Of a stretch of DNA of 64,000 bases, positions 50,123 to 62,272 are shown piece by piece. The notes beneath the pieces are model-generated. The model worked only from the letters and a program-made list of their open reading frames with translations. It was not told where the DNA came from and ran no database searches. A program made the translations under genes and the position numbers. This DNA is from Lumbricus rubellus. Lineage: Eukaryota > Annelida > Clitellata > Crassiclitellata > Lumbricidae. The stretch lies in assembly GCA_945859605.1 (NCBI GenBank), contig OX243818.1:39529262-39593261 (forward strand), in the 5' to 3' direction. Each line of letters begins with the position of its first letter. Position 1 is the first letter of the stretch.

Positions 50123-50473
50123 TACTATACACCCAATTAGTCATACGTTCTGTCACTCTTATATTATATTGCCTGCACGTTTCAAGGCGACGTTTCAAGG
50201 CGCTTATATGATATTGCACAGACGTTTCATGACGCTTATATTGTACAGACGTTTCAAAACGCTTATATATACACTGTTATACAGAGGTTGTAAGGCGCTT
50301 ATATATCCACTACTGATGGCTTTAATGTTTAGGCCTATACTTCCGGTCGATATAAAAGTCCGCATCTAGAAATTCTCGCAATAGGACATAATATGGAACA
50401 ATAAAGTCATGATTTCTTATTCTATTGTATTTATATTTTATTATTTTACTGGCCTAGTTAGCTACACCGGCAA

Positions 50474-50715
50474 GCGCTAGCGGCATTCGTCTGTTGGTTG
50501 CAACGGACTGCGGTTCAAGCCCCGGGCTGGGAGTTGACACTAAGAGATTTAGATATCTCGGGCTAGCACGTGTGGGACGCAGGGGCGCAAGCTGCTGCGG
50601 AGCGACCTTGGGCAAGTTGCTTACCCATCATTGTCTGTGGGGAAGGCAACGGGAAACCACCTCACTCATCTCATCCCCAGGGGCGTAATGCCAATGAACC
50701 TGCCTACGGGCAGAG

Positions 50716-50763
<48 letters not shown>

Positions 50764-50790
50764 CATCATCCTCATCATCATATTTTATTA
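50474..50790 (+). mobile_element. tRNA-related SINE-like repeat with (CAT)n tail
   Basis: A B-box-like GGTTCAAGCCC follows GGTTGCAACGGACTGC. The body includes GACCTTGGGCAAGTTGCTTA, a word shared with the other SINEs. A trinucleotide tail (CAT)n spans about 50719-50785. Confidence 0.5.
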
Positions 50791-50925
50791 GTATTATAAT
50801 CTTTGTCTCCATGTTTGACTACTGCAACATCCTATAGACGGGCTGCTGAATTATGGTAATTCAAGCGGTTTTTGTGAGTCCGGGTGGAAATGTAGCCTAT
50901 CCAAAGACAAAACCACTTTATTTAT

Positions 50926-50990
50926 AATGCATGACATCACGTGTAAGCTTATTGTCTGACGTCATAGGTTAATCGATTCGCGACGCCATT
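50926..50990 (+). promoter_or_regulatory. Conserved upstream block of gene E with perfect CRE palindrome
   Basis: ATGCATGACATCACGTG, then GTCTGACGTCATAGG, which contains TGACGTCA, then CGCGACGCCATT. The order and spacing are shared with C, D and F. Confidence 0.55.
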
Positions 50991-51079
50991 ACAAATTTAA
51001 GGACATTTTAATATAATTTTTAATTTTTAATTGTTGCAACGTCTCCTTAATTTCGTAAGATACGTGTAGACTAAATTAA

Positions 51080-54000
51080 ATGTCGAAGAGAACGCCAGAC
51101 GATTCTAACAACAAAGATGAAGGATCAGATTGTAAGTTAAGTCGTCGAAATATTCGCTTGTATCGCTGGGCTATTTAGGCCTAATCATCTGTCGTGTTTT
51201 CAGTAAATGGATATCATATAGGACGATTGGTCATAGGATGATTGGTCATAGGTCTATAGGCCTAGGTGATTGGTCATAGCACGATCGGCTATAAATGTAT
51301 GCCGCAAATAAACGATATGAATCTTACTTTTAAATTATTGATCTGAGTGGTAAAGGTTAAAACGAATGAACCTTCTTTAGGTGTATAGGCCTATATACAG
51401 GGTGGTCCAGCATAAATGTCCAGACTTTGCACGCTTATAACGATTATCATTTATGCCTACATACGGTGATAATAATTATAGTTGCATTTGTTAATTTTTT
51501 TAGCTGATTTGCGACAAGAAGACAACGCTAAACGTGTCAAACTCACTCTATTGAGTGACAAAACGGTGAGCTACTTAGTGTTGAGAAAGAAAACACCGCC
51601 CTGTTTTGTTCGGAACTTTGTCAGTTGTGTGGTTTTGTATAGCCTAAAAATAATTTTTACTAGAATGAATTACTAAAAAATTTTATGGCGAAAATAAGCA
51701 GGCTAAGATGAATAGCAGTTTTTTCTGGTATAACCATTAACCATAGCCTGTTAACAGGATGTCTATAACGTGTGTTTTTTCCAGGAGGGCTCTGATGTGT
51801 AGGCTACCGATTTAATACTAGAAACCTATTAGCTTAATTAATTATAGGCGAATTCTAACTCTCGTATTTCGTCCAGATTCCTGGTTCTTAGGGTTAACAG
51901 TGCGAACAGTCCTAAAGTCATCTTTTCTAGGCAGTTCAGAGTCGTGTGGTCGCGAACGCAAAGCGTTCGGCCTTTTAACAATAGGTGAAAACAGAAGCAC
52001 ATGATTTAAATTCCAGGAGACCCCCTTTAGGAGTATAACGTCTGAATCGTCAATCAAGCGGTCAAAATCCAGGTGGTGAGACCAGCAAGCAATCTTCCGC
52101 ATGCTTCCAACCTGAATTTTTGGAGACACTGTTTTTAATCCATTTATTTTCTTATATTTTCTTCATGTAATAAGTTGTGGTCAGTCAGCTTAATTTCAAC
52201 TTAATGTCTCCCAATCGCTTAACCCTTTTTAGGAAGCGTTGACGTTTGAGGCGATGAATTGCGGTGGTGTACCCCCACCAAGCAAGGAAGGCATAAAGAA
52301 GACGAGAAATGGTTGTTGCACGGGCTACCTCGTGAAGGACAAGAGAGGGGAGACCATGGGCCCATATGGTCCTGAGCGCGAAAAGTGACCTGAGCACTGA
52401 GCAGGTACATGTACTTAGAACGGCACTGACATGTGATGTTGCTCCGAAATCATCGTTGATGAGCACGCCAAGTAGACCTATAAGCATTGGCGTAGTATGA
52501 GCATTGTATAAACGGATACACCTCAGGGAAAACACGATGCAGAGGATAATCCAGAGGAAACTGGGTCTGTTCGGTCACATATATGCCGAATGAGTAACGA
52601 CAGGAAAATAAAGACATTGGTGTTTGGACTGATGGACGGGCAAAACAAAAGAGGGCGACCACATAGAGAATGGGCGGATGATTTAATAGACTGGTGCGGA
52701 ACATCACTGCAAGAGCTGAGCCACATTGCACTGGAAAGAGAACTGTGGAAGAATATGGTGAAAATGGCGTCGGACACCTACGGGCGATGAGCCCTCGGTT
52801 TATGATGATGATGATGAGCATTGAAGTTCCTCTCTTGATTCCAAATTCTGGGAATCTTCATAACTAGAGCATTCTTCTATAGTTCTGAATAAACTACTCT
52901 ACCAGCATTAGGTGTAAAGTAAGACATATTTTCCGTTGTGCAGAACTCACCTTGCCCTTCAGTTATTATTGAGTTTGATTTTTAAATACACATTCACTCT
53001 AGTTTGTCAAACGCTCTGATGGTAGGCCTATCTGATACACGACGCATTGAACTATTGTCTTTTGAGCCAAGGTAATAAGTTTTGAGAATGTGCTTAGAAA
53101 ATATATATTTCTCTTCCTTTCTTCATATAGTTTCATGATCTGCCAGTCGAGCTACTTGAGCGTCTCCTCATTAAAGCCGTAGTTATGGAAGTGAAGGGAA
53201 TGAAGCTGGTCAAAAGCGTCTGGAAGAAAAAAGCTGATCTCGCGATAGACCGACTTCGAGCTGTCTGCTCGCAATGGGACAAAATCCTTCAGAACGACTT
53301 GTGTAGAAGTGAAATTCACAACATTCTGGACCGCACCGGTTAGTTCATGAAGCAAACAAGTTATTTTCATCTAATTGGATATAATATCAGAGGTGAATTG
53401 TAAAAATACCTGTGATTTGAGAACTGATGTTTTTTATTGTTACCCTCGCAATTTACAGTTCAACACGATAACCACGAGGCCGTGTTATGCACTTTCTCTG
53501 TGCTAACATTGTAGTGACTACATGGAAATAAGTTCCTGTATACACCAGAAATAGAAACATGTTTGAAACCTATGTGAAATAATTTTGAAACGCTCGTGGA
53601 GACTAGGTATTGAGATTTGCTTCTGTCAGGGCATAGAGGTAAATGAATCAAGTGATAAACAACAAGCCATCCATTATGGCAAAACTTCAGTAAACATTCA
53701 TTTATTGTGATTTTTACAGATTTTTATAAGCATTGTATAGGTGTGCTAATGGTGAACGCATTGAGAATTTTCAATTCTCAATGCGTTCACCATTAGCACA
53801 CCTATACAATGCTTATATATTTTTTCAATTGTACTGTGCTAACTTTTACATTAATCTTCAATTTAATTTTTTTAAATCATAACATTTTTAGCTCAAGAGA
53901 CGTACCGCGTGGACTTCTTGCAACTATCTCCCGCTCAGTCTGGTGTCATCACAGCAACTGCTTTGAGAGACGAAATATTCATGCTTTGCAGACAAACTGA

Positions 54001-54778
54001 TCAAAACAGGGTCGTTGTATACGACCGCAGCAACACGGCAGATGTGAAAGACGTCATTGCGCTACCTGGAATGAATCCAACGGACATAGCAGGTTGCAGC
54101 GTTTCAAACTGTGTGTATGTACTCAACTACGAAGGACATTGCTATTCAGTCTCACGCATTACGAAGGTTGCTGAACATCAGTTTCAAATATCACCATTGA
54201 TATGCGATTTGTTGCAGCAAATTTCTCACTTCTCCGTGTCATCCAATGGTAACCTTGTCATCCTTTCAAGAGACCTCCTTACAAGTGATAATCTTACAGG
54301 GCAGCTTAAAATTAATCCTGTCCTAATAAAGGTACATGATCCGAGTGGTTCCCTGCTACACGAAATAACACTGATGCCAGACATTATCTGCATCATATTT
54401 GTTATCAAAGCCAAACAGAAGTCAAATGGAAATATTCTGCTGGCTTCTCAATACGCATCAAAATTACTGTTAACGGAGATCGATGTGACCGGGAGAATCT
54501 TGCGTCAATACCAATCAGCACTTTCGAATTTGTTTTCTACAAGCATGGTTGATATTCATGGCCACATTTTGATATGCGATCGTCACAGTAAAATGGAGCT
54601 TTTAGACCCTGAGCTAAATCCTATAGACTTTAAGGATCAGAAGCAGCACGAGGGTCAGTTCGGTGAACCTTCTAGGTTGCAGTACAATGCCGAGAGGAAT
54701 GAGATGGTGCGTGTGTGTGAAGTTCTGAGTAATAAGACCAAGAAGGTTTTAACTATCTTCCGTTTCACAGAGATATAG
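51080..54778 (+). CDS. Gene E: F-box-like + beta-propeller protein (type 2)
   Basis: Exons 51080-51131, 51504-51565, 53131-53338 and 53892-54778 total 1209 nt (402 residues), with every junction in phase. Exon 3 reads HDLPVELLERLLIKAV and RAVCSQWDKIL. The propeller differs at many positions from D and F but keeps blade words such as SVSRITKVAEHQFQI and VDIHGHILICD. Intron 2 holds two LINE fragments in opposite orientations. Intron 3 holds a 45-bp-arm palindrome only 75 nt before exon 4. Upstream lies the perfect-CRE block. Role as a ligase receptor is inference. Confidence 0.8.
52200..52440 (-). mobile_element. LINE reverse-transcriptase C-terminal fragment (minus)
   Basis: On the minus strand the motif SLFALRTIWAHGLPS, then LLYAFLAWWGYT, matches the tail of a common animal LINE reverse transcriptase family. 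It is truncated on both sides and sits in intron 2 of gene E. Confidence 0.6.
52525..52818 (+). mobile_element. LINE C-terminal fragment (plus) with (ATG)n tail
   Basis: The frame contains NKRGRPHREWADDLIDWCG and ends WKNMVKMASDTYGR, the end of LINE reverse transcriptases of RTE/CR1 type. An (ATG)n simple tail ends at 52818. 5'-truncated. Confidence 0.7.
53725..53817. repeat. Near-zero-loop palindrome, 45-bp arms
   Basis: 53725-53769 and 53773-53817 are exact complements separated by TTC. Part of the left arm (GCTAATGGTGAACG) matches sequence at the same place in introns of D and F, so the second arm looks like an inverted duplication of local DNA. Confidence 0.9.
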
Positions 54779-56838
54779 AACTTTCCAAATGATTGATACA
54801 ACGCAATCAGTTTTCTGTCTTATCACTCTTATGACATTGTTTCGATAAGTTTCTCGTGTAACCAAAATTTAATGGTCGTTTCTTAGGCTATCGCTTATCT
54901 CAACTGGTAATTAACCGTTTTGAAACTCCTTTCCTATTTTACGTTTACGTGTAACGTTTTATATTGTTCGCATAACTAAAAACAGCTTCAATCTTCTTCT
55001 TCTTTGTGTGTTTTGTATTAATAAGAAATTATCAAGTTGCGTTTGATGGCATTTGACATTCAGGGACAGTTAACTGAACCAGAGCTACGAAGATATTTTC
55101 TAAACACTACCAAAGCATTTCATTTGGCATTTTGGTTAGCTGCATCAGAGGTAATTGAACTTTCTAAAGCTATAATAAATAATCATACGTGCAACATCTT
55201 TACACTGTTGATAGCGGACCAATGTCGTTACTTAGGTGATCCGTTCAAAGACTGAAATTGAAATTGTTGGTCTAGAATTATGCCTGAATTACACAGGCCT
55301 AAGGAAATCAAGCAGGCATAATTCTAGACCAACAATTTCACAGCTAATTTTAACGACAACTTTTCAATCTCCTTGTCCTCGCAGTAATTAGATAGAGGAA
55401 ACTGAGTCTGAAACTGAAAAAGCTTAGAGGAAACTTAATGTGCGGTAGGCTAATGTTTCAATTTGACAGTTAAATCGTCTTAATGTTATTATAATAGACG
55501 TCAGTTAATCTTAATTTGTCTTCTGCCATCACGTCAAACCTCTTTCCCATAATTATTAATGTCTTCTGTCGACGGACCACTGTCGCCCTTCCATTTCTCA
55601 TTACCACCCGCTTCACAGTGATCGGCGTGCGACAATGGCGCAACATAATGCAACACAGCACAATAATGACTAACTATTCTCCAGAAAAGAGTCCAGATTC
55701 TAAAGTTTCAACGGAGTAGGCTAACAGAAACGACATTAATTAATTAAATCTAGCAGGCCTCTTGACGTTGATGATACGATGAGACGTAGACCCTACTCAA
55801 GCAATCTGAGCCAGGTTAAGAATTAATTGCATGGCGGCCACGTTGATGATGACGATAATTAGATAAAAAAAGTTTATCTAAACGTCAGCTTCCTCATTAT
55901 CATATTTAACTACGCATACAATATAGACCTACAAAAACACATACAAAAGTGACAACAAACAATGGCGCCCATCCCACAACTCTGGTCTAAGGTGTAAACA
56001 GCTGTTACCACGTCAAACAAAGTCTTCTGAAGGTAAAAACACCGCAAGAAAAACAAAGACGAGACACCGGCGACGAACTCCGATGTAAGACATGAGAGTA
56101 ATGTTACATTAACAGCCGACAGTTTCAAACGTCCGATGTTGAGTTTAGGATCGAAGTAATTAAAGTCGGCGGTGGCCGAGAGCAAGGAACAACAAACAGC
56201 AGAGCAATCTCAACTCAAGTTTCACTGTTTCGATGCAGACCTCGCTTGATCTGATGACAATATTATATAGGTGCAGCGTCCAAACGCTCTCTTGTTTCTC
56301 GTCTCATTAATTTGTGCAGTAAGGCCTATTGAAGGATTGTTGGATGGAGAACCGTAGCCTTCTCTGCAATCACACGTGTGCAGTCATCATAACACTGATG
56401 ATAATAATAATCATAGTAATGTTGTCTAAAACGTTTTTATCGTTTTTATTCGCTCGAAAAAACCGTCTTTTTTCGTTTTTATTTTTCATCGTTTTATTCC
56501 GTTTTTTATGTAACGCTAATTATTTATTTTCTGTCTCTTATTATTTTCCTTCATTTAATTTTTTCCTGCTATTCCTTACGTTTTCAGCCCAACCTCAAGG
56601 TTTCAGCTAACTGATATCATTATTTAATGGTTTAACTCATCATTTTAAGAGATAGCCTACGTGGAGTAAGAAAACAAGGGCTTTAATTTTAAAATGCAGT
56701 TTAATATGTAAAAAGGCAAATTATTTTCCATTTCCGTTTTTTTTGTCGTTTTTTCAGTTATTTTCTTCTATTAAAGCGACGTTTCTTTTCGTTTTTTTAT
56801 TTCGTATCCATGTTTTTTACATCTACGATAATAATTAT
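54779..56838. other. Intergenic region between genes E and F
   Basis: It begins with the shared type 2 3' flank (to about 55180), then a 27-bp-arm hairpin (55260-55339). Minus-strand open stretches at 55470-55661 and 55910-56185 are not recognised. T-rich CGTTTTTAT arrays lie at about 56430-56520 and 56735-56815. Confidence 0.5.
55260..55339. repeat. Hairpin with perfect 27-bp arms
   Basis: Arms 55260-55286 and 55313-55339 (GAAATTGTTGGTCTAGAATT start) are exact complements with a 26-nt loop that itself contains AGGCCT. It is a possible small MITE or inverted duplication. Confidence 0.85.
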
Positions 56839-56896
56839 AATGCATGACATCACGTATATTGTCTGACGTCATAGCTTAATGGATCCGCGGCGCCTT
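56839..56896 (+). promoter_or_regulatory. Conserved upstream block of gene F with perfect CRE palindrome
   Basis: ATGCATGACATCACGTA, then GTCTGACGTCATAG with TGACGTCA, then a CGCGGCGCC segment, about 85-140 nt upstream of the ATG. Confidence 0.55.
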
Positions 56897-56979
56897 TACA
56901 AATTTAAAGATTTTTAAATATAATTTTAATTATTTTTAATTGTTACAAAGTCTTTAATAATAATAATAGACTAAATTAA

Positions 56980-59900
56980 ATGTCGAAGAGAACTCCAGAC
57001 GAATCTAACAACAAAAATGAAGGATCAGATTGTAAGTTAACCCGTTTTGGACCAAACCTTTATTAGGCAAACTTGTTATCAAATGCGATGATATTTTGAA
57101 CCTTAAAAATAATGTCTCAACCTATGCCTTGCGTTTTTAGACAAATCTCATATAACATATGCAAAATTGCATATGTTTGTTTTTCGAACATTGGTCTAAT
57201 AGGCTACATCTTTGTATAGGCACACTTGCGTGCGCAGATAGGTCTGTATTTCAGACTGATAATTGGGTTTACATAATTTTAGTTGATTTTGTTTATTTTG
57301 TAGCTGATTTGCAACAAGAAGACAATGCTAAACGTGTCAAACTCACTTTATCGAGTGACAAAACGGTGAGCTACATGTACTTTATATTAAGATATACATG
57401 TAGGCTATAACGCCGCCCTATTTTGTTCGGAAATTTGTCAATTGTGTAGTTATATAGCCTGATATTTCTTATGCTAAGACGAATGAATTGTTATTCTTTT
57501 GGCGAATACGAGCTGGCTAAGAAGAACATCAGCTTGTTCTCCTGCTAGAACCATTAACAGAACGTCTATGATTGTTTTGTAGCGGGGCTCTGATGTGCAC
57601 CGATAGGCCTATTATAATACTAGAAAGTTTTGTTTAACATACAAGCGAATTCTAACTCTCGCATATCCTCTATGCTCCTATGGTCTATGCTCACCTATGG
57701 ATTCTCCTCCATTTGGGAACTCGCTTCCTCTTGACATGCAAAATTAGGAGAACCTAATTTACGGAATCTCGTGTATAAAAGAAATACGGCAGTACTATTT
57801 GAACAATTGGAAGTAAACTAAACCTGTGTTTGGTTAAAAATTTAACCAATTAATATTTAATAATTAGCATCGGTTAAGTAAGGTATTATAGTTAAGAGTT
57901 AAATTGTATCTTGTTGCGCCGTTTTCCTTTGCAAGCAACGCAGACAGAAAAAATGTTTTAAGAAACCTTATCCGTTCCTTAGCCATTTAGGCCTATTGCT
58001 TGGATTTTGGTGTCTCTCCTGTAAACAAGATTGTTTTTCTTCTGTCCCTTGGTGCCTACAACATTCCCAATCTGATTGGATGTGGTTGTAGGAAGTGTAG
58101 GCCTACAAGTGCAGACTAGTGCAATGAAGAGTTTCTTGGAGTTTTTAGTTTTTTTTAAATCAGCTCTTGTAGTGGTACTTGCTGTACATAAACTTTGATA
58201 TGTCGAAGAGGTTCATTGTATCCTGGACGTTCGACTATTGCAATCGCACTGTCATCTGAAACAGCCGAATCAATCAGCACCAGATGAACCAACATTTCCC
58301 TCAGTGCCTGCAATCTTGTTTAGTTGTCAAAATATATTTTATTGTGTCTATCTCGTATATTTTTAATGGACAACAGAGGTTACACTAAAATGAGTCTTAT
58401 TTGAAATCATACATCCAGTTGACGTTATTATTTTGATCTTAGTTAAGAGCTACATTATTATAGACATTACTCTACACTGAAACTTTTTAATCTCTTTGTT
58501 TTGGTGACGAGGCTTTGCTTACTGGCATTGTGCTTTTTTACCATTGTGTGTATTTTCGTTTTAAGAGCGTGCCCATTAATTTGTCACGCGCGTATAAAGG
58601 AAGGTTATTTACATGTACCTAGTTATCTTCATAACTATAGCGTTGCTTCTATGAGCTTAGTTCTGGACAGTTACTAACGTAGACAGGAATTTATGATGCG
58701 GGGTGTTTTGGGGTTTTATGGTCTGGCCGGATTCCCTACCTGACACCAACCCAACAGTAATACAGTAACAAAAATGGAACAAAGTAACAAAGGGAATAAA
58801 GTAAGAAAAGCAAAATGTTATTACTTACAATTGTCTTGCTTTTTCTTATTTAAGTGGGCAAAAAACCTTTAACCCTCGGAGGCTAACCTATAAAATAATC
58901 ACATATTGGATAACCTGGGGTATATTTTTCACCCCACGCCATTATAGGCCTATGATATAATATTAGACCATGTTTGATCAACAACGGCATTTAATTCAAG
59001 TTCAGCATGGAATTTACAATCTATGAAACCAAACTAAATTGAAATATCAGCACAATCATCAATTCTACGGTCATCTATACACATTACACACGTAACTCTT
59101 TGTTGCATTCTTTCCACATACAAAGTTGCAACACGTAAGCCTAGGCTAGGTCTATCATCGATTTCAACATTATCTGGCTCCGAGACATCATTAAAATCAA
59201 CAAACTCTACAGTATCCTCATCACTGTCATCATTTTCAATCCATTGCTATCAATTATGATATCAGTTTAGCGGCATTGGCTGATGATAACCGTCGAAACC
59301 TCTTCAACACAAATACATTATTATTAACAATGGCCATTGTCTGACTTCAGTCACGTGACCATGCATTCGATTTTTAAAAAAAAGTGGAATTAGGCCAAAA
59401 TCATCTATGAACAGATACACAAAAGCGCATGGCAGAATTTCAAAGCGTTAAAAAAATTCAGGGCAAATACTGACAGTGGGGTGAATAAAACACCCCAGGT
59501 TAGCCTCCGAGGGTTAAGAAAACTTTTTCATGAGCCAATGGGGTTTAACCCCCAAAGCCCCTCCCCTTGGCTAGACCACTAGTTCTGGATAAACTACTTT
59601 ACCAGTATTAGGCGTAAACACTTTACTAGCATTAGGTAAAGTAAGACATACATGTAATTCCCGTTGTGCAGAATTCAGGTTGCCATACAATTATTATTGA
59701 GTTTTGTTTTTAAATATACATTCACTCTTTGTGAAAGATCTGATGGTGTCTATTATTTTGATTGAATTATTGTTCTTTCATATAATATGTTAAGAAGTTT
59801 TGAAAATTTTATTAGCAAATGTATGATCTTCTTCCTTTCTGCATGTAGTTTCATGATCTGCCAGTCGAGCTACTTGAGCGTCTCCTGGTTAAAGCCGTAG

Positions 59901-61463
59901 TTATGGAAGTGAAGAGCATGAAGTTGGTCAAAAGCGTCTGGAAGAAAAAAGCTGATCTCGCGATAGACCGACTTCGAGCTGTCTGCTCGCAATGGGACAA
60001 AATCCTTCAGAACGACTTGTGTAGAAGTGAAATTCACAACATTCTGGACCAAACCGGTTAGTTCACGAGACAAACAAGTTATGTTCATCTTATTGGAAAT
60101 AAATCTGATCAGAAGTAGGCCTACAAGTAAAAAATACATGATACTTGAGAATCGATGATTGTTACTCTCACCCTCGCGATTCACAGTTCAACACGATGAC
60201 CACGAGGTTATGTCTTAGCTTTCTCTGAGTTAACACTGTGCATGGAAATAACTGTTTACGCAAGAAATAACAAAGCAATTAGACATGTATAAAATATATG
60301 CCATGATAAGTTTACTGGGATACAGTGCTCACGGCAACCTTTTTTCCTGTGGTATGCCTACTAATCAATCCCATTCTCGACGAGAAGATATCGACTATGA
60401 TAATTACCTCCAGTAAATAGCTCCATTTGTTTTATTTTAAGTTGGTTTATTTTTCAATAAAAATGGTTAGCTTACGTTCACCAATTATTTTAGTAGGCCA
60501 ATGTTTATCTAGTGTTCACCTATTGATGCTTTGAACATTAATCTTTCATTTAATTTTTTTAAATTTATAACATTTTTAGCTCAAGAGACGTACCGCGTGA
60601 ACATCTTGCAGCTATCTCAAACTCATGCAGAAGTCATCGCAGCAACTCCTTTGAGAGATGAAATATTCATGCTCTACAAACGAAATGATAAAGCCAGCAT
60701 CGTTGTCTACGACCGCCACAATACGGAAGATGGCAAAGAAGTGATTGCGCTACCAGGAATGAATCCAAAGGACATCGCAGGTTGCAGTGTTTCAAACTGT
60801 GTGTATGTACTCAATTCAGAAGCGCATTGCTATTCAGTATCACGCATTATGAAAGTTGCTGAACATCAGTTTCAAATAACGCCATTGATATGCAATTTGT
60901 TGCAGCCAGTCTCCTACTTGTCCGTATCCTGCAGTGGTAACCTCGTTATCCTTTCAAGAGACATCATTACAAGTCACATGATTAAATGGCAGCAATATAT
61001 TAATCCTTGCCTGGTAAAGATATATGATCCGAGTGGTTCTCTGCTGTACGAAATAACAAGGATCGCAAACATTACCAGCATCAAATTTGTCTTAGAAGTA
61101 ATTCCAAAGTCCAATGGAAATCTTCTGTTGACTTCTGTACACGCATCAAAATTACTGTTAACGGAGATCGATATGAACGGTAGAATATTATTTCAATACC
61201 AATCAGCACTTTCAGCATCGGTTACTACAAGCGTGGTTGATATTCATGGCCGAATTTTGATATGCGATGAAGACAGCAGCATGGAACTTTTAGACTCTGA
61301 ACTAAATCCTCTAGACTTGAAAGATAAGTATCAGCACAACGAACAGTTTGTTAACTCTTCTAGATTTCAGTACAATAGCGAGAGGAATGAGATAGTGCGT
61401 ATGGATGACCTGATGAGTAATAAGACCAAAGTTTTAACTATCTTCCGCTTGAAAGAGATATAG
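56980..61463 (+). CDS. Gene F: F-box-like + beta-propeller protein (type 2)
   Basis: Exons 56980-57031, 57304-57365, 59849-60056 and 60580-61463 total 1206 nt (401 residues) in phase. Leader MSKRTPDESNNKNEGSD, linker QQEDNAKRVKL, F-box-like HDLPVELLERLL, then the propeller ending KVLTIFRLKEI. Intron 2 (2.5 kb) contains a piggyBac-like MITE and several TACATGTA words that are absent from the same positions in D and E. The donor after exon 3 is GTTAGT as in D and E. Function as for gene D. Confidence 0.8.
58874..59513 (-). mobile_element. piggyBac-like MITE, second family
   Basis: The 640-bp element begins CCCTCGGAGGCTAACCT and ends with its exact complement, flanked by TTAA on both sides (58870-58873 and 59514-59517). 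Subterminal GGGGTATATTTTTCACCCC-type palindromes recall the other family. On the minus strand, about 59090-59290 encodes an acidic stretch (DDSDEDTVEFVDFND) of the kind found at the N-terminus of piggyBac transposases. Confidence 0.75.
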
Positions 61464-62264
61464 AACACTTCAAGTGATTTATATAACGCAATTAGTTTCT
61501 TGTGCAGTGGTATTGTTCCGATTATTTTCTCGTGTAATCTAGTGTCCTATGATATACACGTACATGTAGGTCCGATTATTTTCTCGTGTACTCTAATGGT
61601 CGTTTCTTATTATTATTGTCTGAAGTGCTTACTAACGTTTTGAAACTCGTTTTCCTATTTGATGTTTACGTGTAACGCTTTACATTGCTCGAATAACTAA
61701 AAACAACTTCAATCTTCTTTCTTTGTGCGTTATTACATTAATAAAATAAATTATCAAGTTGCGTTCAATCGTCATTCTGTGTGAGTTCTTGCAATTAGTA
61801 AGGAATGAGCGTTTGTTAGCATTTGGCATTTAGGGACAGTTAGCAGAACCAGAGCTATGAATGTATTTTTATTACTCTGACACTAGGAAAAACCTACACA
61901 TAACTTATTTAGCATATTGGCTGGCTGCATCAGAGGTAATTATACTTTCTAAAACTACACGGTGAACGGAAAAAACAGAACCTCTGCAATAAATAAAGAA
62001 ATTAACACCAAACATGTAAAAATATTACTGAGAATAGAACTATTTTATTCCCAACTATAAACTTAACTAGTTTTTAACAATTATACGCCATTCCAGCTAA
62101 AACTTGAAGTCATTTAAACTGTTTAAAGGAGCGTATGGCGACTGAACTAACGGAGGTCAAGAAGCAGGCGTGCACAGCTTGAGCGAACAAGGCAGTAACT
62201 GTTGTTGATGCGCTATCCTGCAAACTTGATTCATTTCAAATAGCCTAGACCCGTGGACTATAAA
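61464..62264. other. 3' flank of gene F
   Basis: Sequence parallels the 3' flanks of C, D and E to about 61960. No gene is seen after it. Confidence 0.5.
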
Positions 62265-62272
62265 ATCAGGTC

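Larger units (their letters stand above)
48947..50925. other. Intergenic region between genes D and E
   Basis: It begins with the 3' flank shared among type 2 genes, then unassigned AT-rich sequence, a SINE (49908-50045) followed by a G-rich minisatellite, a possible propeller remnant (about 50310-50400) and a second tRNA-like repeat (50474-50715). No intact gene is seen. Confidence 0.55.
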
